Shown here: one piece after another, positions 1 through 9,682 of the stretch
How positions within the stretch are numbered: position 1 is the first letter of the stretch
Layout: every line of letters starts with the position of its first letter
Origin: Pseudomonadota bacterium
Lineage (GTDB): Bacteria; Pseudomonadota; Gammaproteobacteria; Pseudomonadales; Moraxellaceae
NCBI GenBank assembly: GCA_021804565.1
Contig: JAJZHK010000001.1
Coordinates: 1 to 64,000, forward strand
DNA: 64,000 bases
Reading direction: 5' to 3'
Made by a program: the position numbers and the translations under genes
The notes under the pieces: model-generated
Database searches by the model: none
Seen by the model: the letters and a program-made list of their open reading frames with translations, nothing else
Told to the model about the DNA's origin: nothing

Positions 1-296
1 GATCTAAGGATATGGGCGGCCTGCCGGACGCTCTGTTTGTGATCGACGTCGATCATGAAAAGATCGCCATCACCGAAGCGCGCAAGCTGGGTATCCCGGT
101 GATCGCCGTGGTCGATACCAACAGCAATCCCGATGGTGTCGATTACATCATCCCGGGCAACGATGACGCGATCCGCGCGGTCAATCTTTACGTCGGCGCC
201 ATGGCTCTGGCCGTCAATGAAGGCAAAGAATATGCCGCGCTGCAGGCCTCCGGTCGTGCTGAAGCTGTCGCGGCCGAGGGCGAGCAGCGGGCTTAA
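1..296 (+). CDS. rpsB: 30S ribosomal protein S2 (C-terminal part)
   Basis: This is the end of ribosomal protein S2, a small-subunit protein. The reading frame is open from base 3, so the gene starts upstream of the window. About 97 C-terminal residues are present, including the family signatures [32 protein letters not shown] and [11 protein letters not shown], which are among the most conserved stretches of bacterial S2. A short acidic and alanine-rich tail follows before TAA. The downstream neighbour is tsf, the usual rpsB-tsf operon, 42 bases away. The identification is secure; only the upstream boundary is unknown. Confidence 0.97.
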   Translation, partial: SKDMGGLPDALFVIDVDHEKIAITEARKLGIPVIAVVDTNSNPDGVDYIIPGNDDAIRAVNLYVGAMALAVNEGKEYAALQASGRAEAVAAEGEQRA

Positions 297-338
297 GGCC
301 GGCTGCCTGCAAGACACAACGATACTGAGGAGAGACTC

Positions 339-1220
339 ATGGCAGAAATCACAGCGGCTTTGGTGAAAGAGCTGCGCGAGCGTACCGGTCTCGGTATGAT
401 GGAATGCAAGAAGGCCCTGCAGGAAGCGGCGGGTGATATCGAGCTGGCTATCGACAATCTGCGCAAGTCCGGTCAGGCCAAAGCGGCCAAAAAGGCGGGC
501 AATATCGCTGCTGACGGTGCCATCATCACGGCGGTGTCGGCGGATGGTCGTCAAGCCATCATCCTTGAGGTGAACTCGCAGACCGACTTCGTCGCTCGCG
601 ATGCCAATTTTACGGCTTTCGCCCAGGGTGTGGCACGTCTGGCCCTGGAGCATGCGGTGAGCGATATCGCGGCCATCGCCGAACTGCCTATGGAAGGCAC
701 GACGGTCGAAGGCGCGCGTGTCGCGCTGGTGCAAAAGATCGGTGAAAACATCCAGCTGCGTCGTGCCCAGCTGCTGCGTGGTGAGCGACTGGTCAGCTAT
801 GTCCATGGCCTGAAGATCGGTGTCGTGGTGGCCTTGCAGGGCGGCGACGAAGATTTGGGCAAGGATCTCGCCATGCACATTGCCGCGGCCAATCCCATGG
901 TGGTGTCGGCGGCCGATGTGCCGGCTGATGTGCTCGCCAAGGAAAAGGAAATCTATGCGGCCAAGGCGCGTGAGTCGGGCAAGCCTGAGAATATCATCGA
1001 AAAAATGATCGAAGGCAGCCTGAAGAAGTTCCTCGCAGAGGTCAGCCTGGTGGAGCAGGGTTTCGTCAAGGATCCGGAGACCAAGGTCGCCGATCTTTTG
1101 AAGAAGGCCGGTGCATCGGTGGCGAGCTTTGTCCGCTTTCAGGTGGGCGAAGGCATCGAGAAGAAGGAAGTCGACTTTGCTGCGGAAGTGGCGGCGGCCG
1201 CGGCGGCAGCCAAGTCCTGA
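339..1220 (+). CDS. tsf: Translation elongation factor Ts
   Basis: EF-Ts is the guanine-nucleotide exchange factor for EF-Tu in the cytoplasm. The 293-residue length is normal. The N-terminal UBA-like domain (about residues 5-50) carries [16 protein letters not shown], and the EF-Tu-contacting TDFV motif is at residues 82-85. The C-terminus ends in an alanine run before KS, a harmless species-specific tail. A GAGGAGAG ribosome binding site sits just upstream of the ATG. The gene follows rpsB and is closed by a strong intrinsic terminator, so rpsB-tsf forms its own transcription unit. Confidence 0.98.
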   Translation: MAEITAALVKELRERTGLGMMECKKALQEAAGDIELAIDNLRKSGQAKAAKKAGNIAADGAIITAVSADGRQAIILEVNSQTDFVARDANFTAFAQGVARLALEHAVSDIAAIAELPMEGTTVEGARVALVQKIGENIQLRRAQLLRGERLVSYVHGLKIGVVVALQGGDEDLGKDLAMHIAAANPMVVSAADVPADVLAKEKEIYAAKARESGKPENIIEKMIEGSLKKFLAEVSLVEQGFVKDPETKVADLLKKAGASVASFVRFQVGEGIEKKEVDFAAEVAAAAAAAKS

Positions 1221-1239
1221 TGACCTAGCTTGTGTCAAG

Positions 1240-1266
1240 AAGCCCCTCATCGAGGGGCTTTTTGTT
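1240..1266 (+). terminator. Rho-independent terminator after tsf
   Basis: A perfect 9-bp stem AAGCCCCTC/GAGGGGCTT (1240-1248 and 1252-1260) with a 3-base loop runs straight into TTTGTT. It lies 19 bases after the tsf stop and ends the rpsB-tsf unit. pyrH therefore needs its own promoter or readthrough. Confidence 0.92.
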
Positions 1267-1304
1267 GTAGAATGCCGCACCGGCTAAGACGAAAGGGGCG
1301 CCTC

Positions 1305-2036
1305 ATGGGTCAAGAGCAAGTCGTCTATCGACGTATTCTTCTCAAGCTAAGCGGAGAGGCCCTGGCGGGTAATGTCGACTTTGGTATCGACCCGCAAGTG
1401 CTCAATCGCTTGGCATCAGAGCTGGCCCAGTTGGTCCGCTCTGGCGTACAAGTGGGTCTTGTACTCGGCGGTGGCAATTTGTTTCGTGGCGCCGCTTTGC
1501 AAAGCGCCGGCCTGGATCGGGTGGCTGGCGATCATATGGGCATGCTGGCGACGGTCATGAATGGCCTGGCGATGCGTGATGCTCTGGAACGTGCGGATAT
1601 ACGCACACGGGTGATGTCGGCCATCCCTATGAGTGGCATCGTCGATCACTATGACCGGCGCAATGCCATACGCTACCTGCAAGCCGGCGATGTTTGCATC
1701 TTCGTTGCCGGGACCGGTAATCCATTCTTTACCACCGACTCGGCGGCTTGCCTGCGCGGTATAGAGCTCGACGCCGACGTCGTGCTCAAAGCCACCAAGG
1801 TCGATGGTGTCTATGATGCAGATCCCATGAAGGTGGCCGGCGCACGGCGCTATGATGAGCTCAGCTTCGATGAGGTGCTCGATGCCCAGCTGGGGGTCAT
1901 GGACCTGACCGCGATCTGTTTGTGCCGTGATCACGATATGCCGCTCATCGTTTTCGATATGAATAAACCAGGCGCCTTGCTCAAGCTGATGCTGGGCGGC
2001 AAGGAAGGCACACTGATACGCAAGACGCGAGCCTGA
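1305..2036 (+). CDS. pyrH: UMP kinase
   Basis: Uridylate kinase phosphorylates UMP to UDP in pyrimidine nucleotide synthesis and belongs to the amino-acid-kinase fold. The 243-residue protein shows LKLSGEAL (13-20), the nucleotide-binding GGGN (55-58) and [13 protein letters not shown] chose the ATG at 1305 because it follows an AAGGGG ribosome binding site and gives the usual N-terminus. An in-frame upstream start at 1230 would run through the tsf terminator and is rejected. A TAGAAT -10-like hexamer at 1268-1273 lies between the terminator and the gene, but no convincing -35 is visible. frr follows closely. Confidence 0.97.
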   Translation: MGQEQVVYRRILLKLSGEALAGNVDFGIDPQVLNRLASELAQLVRSGVQVGLVLGGGNLFRGAALQSAGLDRVAGDHMGMLATVMNGLAMRDALERADIRTRVMSAIPMSGIVDHYDRRNAIRYLQAGDVCIFVAGTGNPFFTTDSAACLRGIELDADVVLKATKVDGVYDADPMKVAGARRYDELSFDEVLDAQLGVMDLTAICLCRDHDMPLIVFDMNKPGALLKLMLGGKEGTLIRKTRA

Positions 2037-2063
2037 GCTTGGGGACCGCGCAAGGAGTAGGAC

Positions 2064-2618
2064 ATGATTCAAGATATCAAGAAAGATTGTGAACAGCGCA
2101 TGCGCAAGAGTCTCGATTCGCTCGAGGCCGCTTTGGTCAAGGTGCGCACCGGGCGCGCCAGCCCGGCCATGCTCAAAGACGTCATGGTGCCTTATTACGG
2201 CAACGATACGCCTTTGTCGCAGCTGGCGTCCATCAATGTCGAGGACGCCCGCACCTTGCTGGTGCAGGCGTTTGATCGTAGCATGATCGCGGTGATCGAC
2301 AAGGCCTTGCGCAGCTCGGATCTGGGGCTCAACCCGATCACCGCGGATGTGATACGGGTGCCTTTGCCGGCTTTGACGGAAGAAACCCGGCGTGAGATGC
2401 AAAAAGTGGCACGTCACGAGGCTGAAAATGCCCGGGTTGCCGTACGCAATATCCGTCGTGATGCCATGGCTGATCTCAAGGACTTGCTGAAAGCCAAGGA
2501 GATCTCCGAGGACGAGGAGCGGCGGGCCAATGACGAGGTGCAAAAGCTCACCGACAAGGCTGTCGCCGAGATCGACAAGGTGCTGGCCGCCAAAGAAGCG
2601 GACTTGATGAAGGTATGA
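2064..2618 (+). CDS. frr: Ribosome recycling factor
   Basis: RRF works with EF-G to split post-termination ribosomes. The 184-residue length matches the family (about 185), and the typical features are present: an N-terminal helix with [12 protein letters not shown] and the C-terminal helix region [25 protein letters not shown] strong AAGGAG site precedes the ATG. The stop codon overlaps the uppS start (ATGA), so uppS is probably translationally coupled to it. Confidence 0.98.
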   Translation: MIQDIKKDCEQRMRKSLDSLEAALVKVRTGRASPAMLKDVMVPYYGNDTPLSQLASINVEDARTLLVQAFDRSMIAVIDKALRSSDLGLNPITADVIRVPLPALTEETRREMQKVARHEAENARVAVRNIRRDAMADLKDLLKAKEISEDEERRANDEVQKLTDKAVAEIDKVLAAKEADLMKV

Positions 2619-3388
2619 GCATGTCGCTGAGCTCTGCACCGGATTTTATGCCTGGACAGGGCCGGCCGCGGCATGTGGCCATCATCATGGACGGTAACAA
2701 CCGGTGGGCCCGGCAACGCGGTCTTGACGGCGTGGCCGGCCATGTCGCTGGAGAGCAAGGCGTCAGGGTCTGCGTCGAGACGGCGGTACGCGAAGGCATC
2801 GAAGTGCTCACCCTGTTCGCGTTCAGCTCGGAAAACTGGCGGCGACCTGAGCCTGAGGTGCAGGCTTTGATGCGGCTTTTTCTCAAGGCCTTGCAGCAAA
2901 GGGTGCCCGAGCTGATCGAGCAGGGCGTGCAGCTGCGTTTTATCGGTGACCTGTCGGCTTTTTCCGCCGACTTGCAGCAGGGCATGCAGACCGCCATGCG
3001 CGACACTGCACCCGGCCAGCATCTGGTCTTGAATGTGGCGGTCAACTATGGCGGTCAGTGGGATATGGCGCAGGCCGCCCTGCGCTTGGCCGAGGAGGTG
3101 TCGGCAGGACGGCGGCTCGCCGCCGACCTCAGCATCGCCGATTATGCCGAGCGTTTGTGTCTGGCGGATCTGCCTCCGGTGGACCTGTTGATCCGTACCG
3201 GCGGTGAGCAGCGTCTTTCCAATTTCTTGCTGTGGCAGGCCGCTTATGCCGAATTGTACTTTCTCGATACGCTATGGCCGGATTTTGATGCATCAGCTTT
3301 TGTCGCCAGCCTGCAGGCTTACGCGCAACGCCAGCGCCGCTTTGGTCGCACCTGCGAGCAGGTGGCGGAGATGAGCTCTCATGCTTAA
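2615..3388 (+). CDS. uppS: Undecaprenyl diphosphate synthase
   Basis: This cis-prenyltransferase extends farnesyl diphosphate to C55 undecaprenyl diphosphate, the lipid carrier for peptidoglycan and surface glycans. Residues 22-33 ([12 protein letters not shown]) contain the catalytic Asp26. [11 protein letters not shown] and [20 protein letters not shown] are the remaining family signatures. The protein has 257 residues with a short non-conserved N-terminal extension, so the ATG at 2621 is an alternative start. It overlaps frr by 4 bases and cdsA by 8. Its product could also supply the carrier used by the glycosyltransferase cassette at 17169-19338. Confidence 0.97.
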   Translation: MSMSLSSAPDFMPGQGRPRHVAIIMDGNNRWARQRGLDGVAGHVAGEQGVRVCVETAVREGIEVLTLFAFSSENWRRPEPEVQALMRLFLKALQQRVPELIEQGVQLRFIGDLSAFSADLQQGMQTAMRDTAPGQHLVLNVAVNYGGQWDMAQAALRLAEEVSAGRRLAADLSIADYAERLCLADLPPVDLLIRTGGEQRLSNFLLWQAAYAELYFLDTLWPDFDASAFVASLQAYAQRQRRFGRTCEQVAEMSSHA

Positions 3389-4187
3389 GCAAAGAGTGCT
3401 CACCGCCCTGGTTCTGCTGCCCATCGTGCTGCTGGCCATCTTCAGTTCGCGCAGCTGGCCCTTTCCCTTGTTCACCACCTTCATCGTGCTGGTCGGTAGT
3501 TGGGAGTGGAGTGCGCTCATGGGCTGGACCCGTCCCCTCGCGCGCCTGGTCTACGTGCTGCTCACCGCCTTGGCGATGTTGCTGATCCTGAGCCTGATGC
3601 GCCCCTGGCAACAGCACTTGATCTATGCCTTGGCCTTGCCAGGGTGGCTGTGGGCTTTATGGCGGGTGCTGCGCTATCAGGGTGAGGACGGTGTGTTTTT
3701 GTCGGCCTCGACCACGCTGCTGGGCTGGGCCGTTCTGCTGCCGGCATGGCTGGCGCTCAATGAGCTCAAGGGCTTGTCTGCCGCCTGGCTGCTCTATGTC
3801 TTTGCCCTGGTCTGGGGGGCGGATACCGGGGCCTATTTTGTCGGTCGGCGTTTTGGACGCCATAAGTTGGCACCGGCGGTGAGCCCGGGCAAAAGCCTGG
3901 AAGGTGCTCTGGGCGGACTTGTGCTGACCTTTCTGATCGCTGTGGCGGTGGCCGTGTCGCGCCATCTGGCGGGCCTGCACCTGCTCGCTTTCCTGCTCTT
4001 GTCGATGCTGACGGTGTGCGCTTCCATCCTGGGCGACCTGTTTGAGAGCCTGCTCAAGCGCCAGCGTGGGGTCAAGGACTCAGGGCGGATTTTCCCCGGT
4101 CATGGTGGTGCGCTGGATCGCATCGACAGCCTGACTTCGGCCGCCCCGATCTTTATGCTGGGCTGGATCTTGCTGGGGGGCTTTTGA
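3381..4187 (+). CDS. cdsA: Phosphatidate cytidylyltransferase (CDP-diglyceride synthase)
   Basis: CdsA makes CDP-diacylglycerol from CTP and phosphatidic acid, the branch-point precursor of phosphatidylethanolamine, phosphatidylglycerol and cardiolipin. The 268-residue protein is strongly hydrophobic with several membrane segments. The C-terminal family signature runs from about residue 229: [20 protein letters not shown] followed by [18 protein letters not shown] lies upstream of it. It overlaps uppS by 8 bases, and its TGA shares a base with the dxr start. Placement between uppS and dxr is the standard gammaproteobacterial order. Confidence 0.96.
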   Translation: MLKQRVLTALVLLPIVLLAIFSSRSWPFPLFTTFIVLVGSWEWSALMGWTRPLARLVYVLLTALAMLLILSLMRPWQQHLIYALALPGWLWALWRVLRYQGEDGVFLSASTTLLGWAVLLPAWLALNELKGLSAAWLLYVFALVWGADTGAYFVGRRFGRHKLAPAVSPGKSLEGALGGLVLTFLIAVAVAVSRHLAGLHLLAFLLLSMLTVCASILGDLFESLLKRQRGVKDSGRIFPGHGGALDRIDSLTSAAPIFMLGWILLGGF

Positions 4188-5356
4188 TGCAAGGGGTTTG
4201 CCTGCTGGGAGCGACCGGCTCGATAGGACGCAGCAGCCTGGAAGTGCTCGCCCTGCATCCGGATCGCTATCGTATCCATACCTTGACCGCCTGGCAGCGT
4301 ATGGATGAGCTGCTGGCCTTATACCAGCGTTTTCAGCCGTCTTTGCTGGTGGTCGCCGATGCCGGTCAGCGTGATGCCCTGCTGCGTGCCGGTGTGCGTT
4401 GCGAGGTGCTCTATGGCGCCGCCGGTTTGGAAGCGGCCGCCGTGGCTGCGGACAGCGCTATCGTCATCGCCGCCATCGTCGGGGCGGCCGGTCTGGTGCC
4501 GACGATGGCCGCGGTGCGTGCCGGCAAAAAGGTGTTGCTGGCCAATAAAGAGTCCCTGGTCATGGCCGGCACGCTTTTTATGCAGGCGGTGCAGTCCAGT
4601 GGCGCCCGGCTGCTGCCCGTCGACAGCGAGCACAATGCCATTTTCCAGTGCTTGGAGAAGCCCGGTGCAGGCCTGGCCGAGCAAGGTATCGTCAAGCTGG
4701 TCCTGACCGCCTCCGGAGGACCGTTTCGCTCTTTCAGCCGTGAGCAACTGCAGGCGGTGACCCCGGCGCAGGCGGTGCGCCACCCGCGCTGGAGCATGGG
4801 CCCGAAGATCTCGGTGGACTCGGCGAGCCTGATGAACAAGGGTCTTGAGTTGATCGAAGCCTGTCACCTCTTTGGTGCGCGTGCCGATCAGGTCGAGGTG
4901 GTGGTGCACCCGCAGAGCATCGTCCACTCGCTGGTCCAGTACCAGGATGGCTCCTTGCTGGCGCAGCTCGGGCGCCCCGACATGCGTACGCCGATCGCGC
5001 ATGCCCTGGCCTGGCCAGAAAGGCTGTCGGCCGGGGTCGAGCCGCTCGATCTGTTGAGCATGGCGGCCCTGGAGTTTGAAGCCCCCGATGAGAGCCGCTT
5101 TCCCTGCTTAAGCCTGGCGCGCCAGGCCTACGCCGCAGGAGGCAATGCCTGTGCGGTGCTCAATGCCGCCAATGAAGTGGCCGTTGCAGCCTTTTTACAA
5201 AATGAAACCTCATTCATGGCGATCCCGGCTATCATCGCCGAAGTTTTGCAGCGCGTTCCTCAAAGCCCTGTCGACCAGCTTGAGGATGTGCTGCTCGCCG
5301 ATGCCCAGGCGCGTCGCTGTGCGCGCGAATGTCTAGCCGCCTTGCAGGAGGGTTGA
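4187..5356 (+). CDS. dxr: 1-deoxy-D-xylulose 5-phosphate reductoisomerase
   Basis: DXR converts DXP to 2-C-methyl-D-erythritol 4-phosphate using NADPH, the committed step of the MEP isoprenoid pathway. The N-terminal NADPH-binding motif [12 protein letters not shown] is at residues 6-17. The metal-binding [11 protein letters not shown], the SGGPFR loop and [20 protein letters not shown] are all present. The ATG at 4187 overlaps the cdsA stop as TGATG. A TTG one codon upstream is also in frame but less likely. The length of 389 residues is normal. It feeds isoprenoid units to UppS encoded two genes upstream. Confidence 0.97.
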   Translation: MQGVCLLGATGSIGRSSLEVLALHPDRYRIHTLTAWQRMDELLALYQRFQPSLLVVADAGQRDALLRAGVRCEVLYGAAGLEAAAVAADSAIVIAAIVGAAGLVPTMAAVRAGKKVLLANKESLVMAGTLFMQAVQSSGARLLPVDSEHNAIFQCLEKPGAGLAEQGIVKLVLTASGGPFRSFSREQLQAVTPAQAVRHPRWSMGPKISVDSASLMNKGLELIEACHLFGARADQVEVVVHPQSIVHSLVQYQDGSLLAQLGRPDMRTPIAHALAWPERLSAGVEPLDLLSMAALEFEAPDESRFPCLSLARQAYAAGGNACAVLNAANEVAVAAFLQNETSFMAIPAIIAEVLQRVPQSPVDQLEDVLLADAQARRCARECLAALQEG

Positions 5357-5358
5357 GC

Positions 5359-6705
5359 ATGCAGCTGTCACCCTGGTGGGCCGCTCTTCTGGTGTTGGGG
5401 CCTTTGATTTTGCTCCATGAACTGGGTCATTTCATCGTTGCGCGTCTGCTTGGGGTCAAGGTTCTGGCTTTTTCAATAGGGATGGGGCCGGTGCTGGCGC
5501 GTTGGCGCGACCGCCAGGACGTCGAGTGGCGTTTGTCGCTCTTGCCCATCGGTGGCTACGTCAAGATGCTCGATGAGGGTGGCCACGAAGCGCCTGGCGA
5601 AGGCTCCTTCGCCCATAGCCCCGCCTGGGTGCGCGCCTTGGTGGCGCTGGCCGGGCCGCTGAGCAATCTCCTGCTGGCCTGGCTGCTCTATGTGATACTG
5701 GCCCTGCATGGCAGCACCCAGCTGGTGACCCGTATCGGTAGCGTGTTGCCAGGATCACCGGCGCAGTTGGCCGGCATGGGCGCCGGCGAGCGGCTGCTGG
5801 CCGTCGACGGGCACGCCGTGCAGGACTGGCAACAGGTCAATATGCGCTTGGCGCGGCGGGTGGGCGATAGCGGTGAGATCATTTTGACCACCCAGGCCTC
5901 AGGACTGCAACGTCATTATCATGTTCAGGTGCGACACTTTCTGGATCACGGCCAGGACGCGCTGCGCGCCCTGGGCATCACCCCGCCGCAGCCGCCCATT
6001 GTGCCGCTCATCGCCGCCTTGACGCCGGGGGGGGCGGCGCAGCGGGCCGGCCTGCAGCCTGGTGATCTGCTTTTGAGTGTCGATACTGAGGTTTTGTCGA
6101 GCTGGCCGCAATGGGTCGATCGTATCCAGGCTTCGCCGGGACAGGCATTGCATATCGACTACCGGCGGGCCGGTAAAATCGCTCACCTGGTTCTGGTGCC
6201 GGACACGGTGACCGACGAGTGGGGTGAGCGTATCGGTCGGGTGGGGGCCATGCCGCGTATCGATGACCGGCTGGTCTGGCCCACAGCGGATCTGCTGGTG
6301 CATGTGCAGGACAGTTTGCCCGAGGCCCTGCTGCGAGCCAATGCACAGATCAATGATGTCCTCGTGCTGACGGTGCAGACGGTCTACAAGCTGCTGGACG
6401 GGAGTATGAGTCTCGACAAGTTGAGTGGCCCCATCGGTATTGCCCATATTGCCGCCGCATCGGCTTCGTATGGGTGGCCGGCCCTGCTTGGGCTGATGGC
6501 GCTGCTCAGCGTCAATCTGGGCGTTCTCAATCTCTTGCCTATACCCGTTCTCGATGGGGGGCATCTGCTCTACATCCTGGTTGAGGCTTTGCGGGGTCGC
6601 CCCCTGTCGGCCCGTGTGCAGGCTTGGGGTATGGCCGCTGGAGCTGCGGTGATGGTGATGGTCATGTTGTTGGTGATCGTCAGTGACTTGAAGAAATTTT
6701 ATTGA
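5359..6705 (+). CDS. rseP: Site-2 intramembrane zinc protease RseP
   Basis: RseP cleaves anti-sigma factors and leftover signal peptides within the inner membrane. The zinc motif HELGH is at residues 20-24 in the first membrane helix. Two PDZ domains occupy roughly residues 115-300, and the second active-site segment NLLPIPVLDGGH supplies the third metal ligand near the C-terminus. The 448-residue length matches the E. coli protein. I took the ATG at 5359, behind a GCAGGAGGG ribosome binding site, rather than an in-frame ATG at 5329 inside dxr. bamA follows, linking envelope-stress proteolysis with outer-membrane assembly. Confidence 0.96.
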   Translation: MQLSPWWAALLVLGPLILLHELGHFIVARLLGVKVLAFSIGMGPVLARWRDRQDVEWRLSLLPIGGYVKMLDEGGHEAPGEGSFAHSPAWVRALVALAGPLSNLLLAWLLYVILALHGSTQLVTRIGSVLPGSPAQLAGMGAGERLLAVDGHAVQDWQQVNMRLARRVGDSGEIILTTQASGLQRHYHVQVRHFLDHGQDALRALGITPPQPPIVPLIAALTPGGAAQRAGLQPGDLLLSVDTEVLSSWPQWVDRIQASPGQALHIDYRRAGKIAHLVLVPDTVTDEWGERIGRVGAMPRIDDRLVWPTADLLVHVQDSLPEALLRANAQINDVLVLTVQTVYKLLDGSMSLDKLSGPIGIAHIAAASASYGWPALLGLMALLSVNLGVLNLLPIPVLDGGHLLYILVEALRGRPLSARVQAWGMAAGAAVMVMVMLLVIVSDLKKFY

Positions 6706-6733
6706 GCGCCTGCAGTCGCTGAGGAACTTGCGT

Positions 6734-9103
6734 TTGAAGAGCAATGACTGGTACCCACGTGTTGGAATGGTTCTGAGCCTGCTGGTGTACGGTGCAAGTG
6801 CCTGTGCCGTGGAGAATGCGGATTTTGTCGTCAAGGACATCCGCCTGGATGGTCTGGTGCGTGTGCCGGCGAGCACGGTGTACGGCATTTTGCCTATCGC
6901 TGCGGGCGATCACGTCGATGAGAGCCGTATCGCCGATTCGCTCAAAAAGCTCTTCGCCACCGGGGATTTCGAAGACGTCCAGGCTTTGCGTGACGGCGAT
7001 GTTCTCGTCTACAAGTTCACCGAACGGGCGTCGATCACCTCGATCGATATCAAGGGCAACAAGGCGATCGATAAAGACTCGCTGCTCAAGGGCTTGAAGG
7101 CCGCGGGGGTGACCACCGGTGCGGTGCTGCAGCGCGCCACCCTCGATCAGGTCCGCCAGGAACTGCTCGACCAGTACATCGCCCAGGGCCGTTACGCCAC
7201 GGAAATCGACATCAACACCGAGCCGCGCACGCGCAACCGTGTGGCGATCAAGATCGTCATTCGTGAAGGTGAGGAAGCCAGCATACGTGGCGTACATTTC
7301 ACCGGCAATCATGCTTTTTCAGCGCAGGAACTGCGCGACCAGCTGCAACTCAAAGAGCATCACTTCCTCTCTTTCATCAAAGGTGACGACAAGTACTCGC
7401 AGGAAAAGTTGCGCGGCGATCTGGAGCGTCTGCGCTCTTATTATCTCGACCGTGGCTATGCCGCGTTTCACGTCAACTCCACCCAGGTCACCCTCAGTCC
7501 GGACCATAAGCAGGTCTATATCGATATCAATGTCGATGAAGGAGCGATCTACAAAGTGGGAACGGTCAAGCTGGTGGGTGAGTTGCCGGTCGCGGAAGAC
7601 CAGCTCAAGCAGCTGATCCTGGTCAAAACCGGGCAGACTTTCTCGCAGCATATGCTGACGTCGAGCACCGAGCTGATCAGCAAGCGTATCGGTGACGAAG
7701 GCTATATCTTCGCCGACGTCAATGGTGATCCTCAGCTCGATGACAAGAACCATATTGCCAACATCACCATCTTCGTGAACCCGCAAGGGCGTGCCTATGT
7801 GCGCCGTGTCACCATGAAGGGCAATAGCAAGACCGATGACGAGGTGATTCGTCGCGAGATGCGTCAGTTTGAGTCCTCGGTGGCCTCCACCGATCGCATC
7901 GATATCTCCAAGCAGCGTCTGGAGCGTCTGGGCTTTTTCAAGACCGTCAAGATCGACAAGCAGCGGGTGCCCGGCAGTACCGACCTGGTCGATCTGTCGA
8001 CCACCGTCGAGGAGCAGCCTTCCGGCTCGGTGGGGGCCAGTGTCGGCTACTCGCAGGCCGTCGGTCTGACCTTGAGTGCGACGGTCAGCCAGAACAACTT
8101 CTTCGGTACCGGTGATACGGTGTCGGTCGGGGTGACCCGTAACCAGATTTCACAGTCGGCCAATTTTTCGTTCACCAACCCCTATTTCACCGATGATGGC
8201 GTCAGCCGTGGTTTCAATATCTACAGCAATAAAACCTTCTTTTCCTCTTACAGCGTCACCGCCTACTTCACCAATTCGGTGGGGGGCAATGTCAGTTTCG
8301 GTTACCCGATCAATGAAATCGAAAACCTCAGCTTCTCTTTCGGCGTCGACAACACCGAGGTGATCGAGGGCAGCATGCCGGCGCAGCTGGTGGCCGATTA
8401 TGTCAACAGCAAGGGGGCTCAGGCGGTCACCCAGGTGAACACCCTGGCCTGGAACCGCAGCACCCTGAACCGTGGCATGTTCCCTGATCGCGGCACTTCG
8501 CAAAGCCTCAGCCTTGAAGTGACCTCGCCGATGACCAATGTCAACTATTATAAATTGACCTACGATGGCCAGCTTTTCGTGCCTATCCATGGGCCATGGG
8601 CCTTGCACTTTCATTCTTTGCTGGGCTATGGCAATGGTCTGTTCGGTACCTCGGGGCTGCCGTTCTATAAAAACTTCTTCACCGGCGGCATCGGTTCGGT
8701 GCGCGGTTTCCTCGACTACACCGCCGCTCCTCGTGCGCCGCAGTTCCAGGCGTATATCGATCCGATGACCGGGGCCGTCGTCCGCGACGGCATGCCTGCG
8801 GTCATTGGCGGCAACGCCGTGGTCAATGGCACCATGGAATTGATCCTGCCTATGCCGTTCATCAAGGATGCATCGAGCATGCGTGCCACGCTGTTCCTGG
8901 ACGCAGGCCAGGCTTTTGATACGACCAATTCCCCTTATATTGTCGATAATCCCGGATTAAGTGGCATGCGTTACTCGGTGGGTTTAGGATTCTCCTGGTT
9001 GACCCCGATAGGGCCATTGACCTTCAGCCTGGCGCATCCTTACCATCTGCAGCCGGATGATCAGCGGCAGGTCTTTCAGTTTACGATTGGACAAGGCTTT
9101 TAA
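6734..9103 (+). CDS. bamA: Outer membrane protein assembly factor BamA
   Basis: BamA is the Omp85-family core of the machine that inserts beta-barrel proteins into the outer membrane. The 789-residue protein has a cleavable signal peptide ending near ACAVEN, five POTRA domains (roughly residues 20-420) and a C-terminal 16-strand barrel with the diagnostic VRGF motif in IGSVRGFLDYTA. It ends in a phenylalanine. The start is a TTG at 6734, chosen because GAGGAA at 6721-6726 gives a 7-base spacer. The TTG at 6728 is too close to that site. The ATG at 6767 would remove half of the signal peptide. Confidence 0.95.
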   Translation: MKSNDWYPRVGMVLSLLVYGASACAVENADFVVKDIRLDGLVRVPASTVYGILPIAAGDHVDESRIADSLKKLFATGDFEDVQALRDGDVLVYKFTERASITSIDIKGNKAIDKDSLLKGLKAAGVTTGAVLQRATLDQVRQELLDQYIAQGRYATEIDINTEPRTRNRVAIKIVIREGEEASIRGVHFTGNHAFSAQELRDQLQLKEHHFLSFIKGDDKYSQEKLRGDLERLRSYYLDRGYAAFHVNSTQVTLSPDHKQVYIDINVDEGAIYKVGTVKLVGELPVAEDQLKQLILVKTGQTFSQHMLTSSTELISKRIGDEGYIFADVNGDPQLDDKNHIANITIFVNPQGRAYVRRVTMKGNSKTDDEVIRREMRQFESSVASTDRIDISKQRLERLGFFKTVKIDKQRVPGSTDLVDLSTTVEEQPSGSVGASVGYSQAVGLTLSATVSQNNFFGTGDTVSVGVTRNQISQSANFSFTNPYFTDDGVSRGFNIYSNKTFFSSYSVTAYFTNSVGGNVSFGYPINEIENLSFSFGVDNTEVIEGSMPAQLVADYVNSKGAQAVTQVNTLAWNRSTLNRGMFPDRGTSQSLSLEVTSPMTNVNYYKLTYDGQLFVPIHGPWALHFHSLLGYGNGLFGTSGLPFYKNFFTGGIGSVRGFLDYTAAPRAPQFQAYIDPMTGAVVRDGMPAVIGGNAVVNGTMELILPMPFIKDASSMRATLFLDAGQAFDTTNSPYIVDNPGLSGMRYSVGLGFSWLTPIGPLTFSLAHPYHLQPDDQRQVFQFTIGQGF

Positions 9104-9148
9104 GAACCCGTCGTTCGCATGAAGCGACGATGACTATGGAGGTGGGAT

Positions 9149-9670
9149 GTGAAGAAGTTGATGAAGGGAATGGTGCTTTCCATGGCGCTGCTGGCGCCCT
9201 CCGTGCATGCGGCTCCAGCGGCGATGAAGCTGGCGGTGTTCGATCCGCAGGCTGCTTTGTGGAACACGGAAGCGGCACAAAAGGCGCTCATGCAGTTCAA
9301 GAGCGACATCAAGGTGCAGACCGATCGCATGGACGTTCTGCGCAAGCAGCTCGATCAGCTGTCGGAGAACCTCAAGGCCAACGGTTCGGTGATGAGCAAG
9401 GACCAGCGCGACAAGATCCAGGCCAAGGGCGACCAGATGTACAAGGAGTATCAGAATCTGGCGGCTGCCGTGCAGGAAAAAAACCAAAAAATGCAGCAAA
9501 CGGTCATCGCCAGCATGAAGCCCAAGCTGGACTCGGCGGTGCAGTCCCTGATCAAGTCCGGTGGCTACGATCTGATCGTCGACTCTCATGCAGCGCTTTA
9601 CGTCTCGCCTGATCTCGATATCACCAAGCAGGTGATCGAGAAGATCAATCAAGGCGGCGCGGCCAAGTAA
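9149..9670 (+). CDS. skp: Periplasmic chaperone Skp/OmpH
   Basis: Skp carries unfolded outer-membrane proteins across the periplasm to BamA. The 173-residue product has an N-terminal signal peptide ending at about VHAAP. A short beta strand with LAVFDPQAALWNTEAAQKAL follows, then a long charged helical arm (about residues 50-125) and the family's C-terminal VSPDLDITKQVI. The GTG start follows GGAGGTGG. The 45-base gap after bamA contains only a small imperfect hairpin around 9109-9130. Operon position between bamA and lpxD is canonical. Confidence 0.94.
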   Translation: MKKLMKGMVLSMALLAPSVHAAPAAMKLAVFDPQAALWNTEAAQKALMQFKSDIKVQTDRMDVLRKQLDQLSENLKANGSVMSKDQRDKIQAKGDQMYKEYQNLAAAVQEKNQKMQQTVIASMKPKLDSAVQSLIKSGGYDLIVDSHAALYVSPDLDITKQVIEKINQGGAAK

Positions 9671-9682
9671 GGTAGGTGGGTG

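Noticed and set aside
1230-1304. 25-residue N-terminal extension of pyrH
   Set aside because: It begins before the tsf terminator and would translate the hairpin; the ATG at 1305 has the ribosome binding site and the conserved N-terminus.
1416-2639. 407-residue antisense ORF across pyrH and frr
   Set aside because: It is a shadow of two certain plus-strand genes; it spans both and their gap, has no ribosome binding site or family features, and reflects high third-position GC.
6721-6750. GGAACTT at 6723-6729 as a sigma-E -35 for bamA
   Set aside because: The sequence fits the -35, but nothing resembling TCTGA lies 15-17 bases downstream and it overlaps the bamA ribosome binding site.
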